Shown here one piece after another: positions 41,761-42,382 of a stretch of DNA of 42,382 nt. A model generated the notes under the pieces. That model was not told the origin of the DNA. It saw only the letters and a program-made list of their open reading frames with translations, and searched no databases. The stretch is from Bradyrhizobium genomosp. I (2014). Its GTDB lineage: Bacteria > Pseudomonadota > Alphaproteobacteria > Rhizobiales > Xanthobacteraceae. Within the stretch, counting starts at the first letter, position 1. Every line of letters starts with the position of its first letter. The position numbers and the translations under genes are program-made. The stretch lies in assembly GCF_000261685.1 (NCBI RefSeq), contig NZ_AJQE01000045.1, forward strand, positions 1 to 42,382, in the 5' to 3' direction.

Positions 41761-42382
41761 TCAATTGGCGCGGTAGGCGCGGCTCGGGTCGTCGCCGGCA
41801 AGGTCGGCCAGGATCGTCTCTCCGGCGATCGCGGTCTGCCCTTCGGAGACCAGTGCCTTGGTGCCCACGGGCAAATAGACGTCGAGGCGGGAGCCGAAGC
41901 GGATCAGGCCGAAGCGCTCGCCGGCGCCGATCGACTGCCCTTCCTTGACGAAGCAGACGATGCGCTTGGCGACGAGGCCGGCGATCTGGACCACGCCGAT
42001 CCGCGCCGTCGGCGTCGTGATGACCAGCGAGTTGCGCTCATTGTCCTCGCTCGCCTTGTCGAGCTCGGCGTTGATGAAGAGGCCGGGCCGATAGGCGATG
42101 CGATCCACCCTGCCCGCTACCGGCGCGCGGTTCACGTGGCAGTTGAACACGCTCATGAACACCGAGATGCGCGGCAGCGGCCGGTCGCCGAGCCCGAGTT
42201 CGGCCGGGGGCAGCGCCATGGTGATCATCGAGACGCGGCCGTCGGCCGGCGACACAACCAGCCCCTCGCGCACGGGTGTCACGCGGACGGGGTCGCGGAA
42301 GAACAGCGCACACCAGACGGTCAGGATCGTGCCGATCCACCCCAACGGCGACCACAGCCAGAACAGGATCAGGCTTTTTTTC
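41761..42382 (-). CDS. psd: Phosphatidylserine decarboxylase proenzyme, 5' end beyond the window
   Basis: At least 206 residues; the frame stays open to the window edge (upstream residues read [15 protein letters not shown], a membrane span), so the start lies beyond 42382. Key segments: [34 protein letters not shown], and near the C-terminus RFGSRLD, where cleavage between Gly and Ser makes the pyruvoyl group. This is the short alphaproteobacterial form of about 230 residues. It decarboxylates the phosphatidylserine made by PssA. The TTG at 42345 is not the true start. Confidence 0.93.
   Translation of the reverse strand, partial: KKSLILFWLWSPLGWIGTILTVWCALFFRDPVRVTPVREGLVVSPADGRVSMITMALPPAELGLGDRPLPRISVFMSVFNCHVNRAPVAGRVDRIAYRPGLFINAELDKASEDNERNSLVITTPTARIGVVQIAGLVAKRIVCFVKEGQSIGAGERFGLIRFGSRLDVYLPVGTKALVSEGQTAIAGETILADLAGDDPSRAYRAN

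Overview
The window looks like a chromosomal segment of an alphaproteobacterium of the Bradyrhizobium / Nitrobacteraceae type. The inference rests on uniformly high GC, a complete set of genes for the very-long-chain acyl group of lipid A (AcpXL to LpxXL, a Rhizobiales trait), a fused LivH-LivM permease, tandem kup genes and several families of short palindromic intergenic repeats typical of this group. No rRNA, tRNA, CRISPR array, prophage or insertion sequence was seen. The species cannot be fixed from sequence alone.

Bases 37-13509 hold what I read as a nicotinate (or related N-heteroaromatic acid) catabolism locus. Rightward run nicA and nicB, a molybdenum hydroxylase whose large subunit carries a membrane span and three haem c sites. 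Divergently run a 6-hydroxynicotinate reductase-like gene, a UPF0280 gene, an AA_synth (DUF1185) gene, a branched-chain-amino-acid-type ABC transporter (binding protein, fused permease, two ATPases) and a MarR regulator. No NicC-like monooxygenase is present. The combination points to the reductive route through 6-hydroxynicotinate and tetrahydro-6-oxonicotinate, known biochemically in Azorhizobium and Eubacterium, rather than the Pseudomonas 2,5-dihydroxypyridine route. Two related palindromes sit on the divergent promoters, and a similar one lies upstream of an extradiol dioxygenase gene that meets nicB tail to tail.

Bases 13936-18949 carry a mixed set: a solitary HerA-like ATPase, an AhpD-type peroxidase, an MgtC-like membrane protein, two very small genes (55 and 47 codons), a ParB-like protein and a small membrane protein. 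Bases 19183-23393 form a tight operon for the lipid A very-long-chain fatty acid: AcpXL, a FabZ-type dehydratase, two ketosynthase-fold proteins (the first without its catalytic cysteine, the second intact) and the acyltransferase LpxXL.

Bases 23397-29554 contain a winged-helix/TPR regulator divergent from a large repeat-rich autotransporter. Bases 29878-32538 form a probable rhodanese, aminotransferase and polyamine-type binding-protein operon. Then come two tandem Kup potassium transporters (32697-36666), a MotA/MotB stator pair (36896-38523), a PlsY acyltransferase that looks unlike its surroundings, a small membrane protein, an RraA-family protein, and phosphatidylserine synthase with phosphatidylserine decarboxylase, the last cut by the window end.

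Functions are assigned from recognised motifs and family knowledge; no database search was run. Start codons are judged from spacing, overlap with neighbours and Shine-Dalgarno-like sequence.
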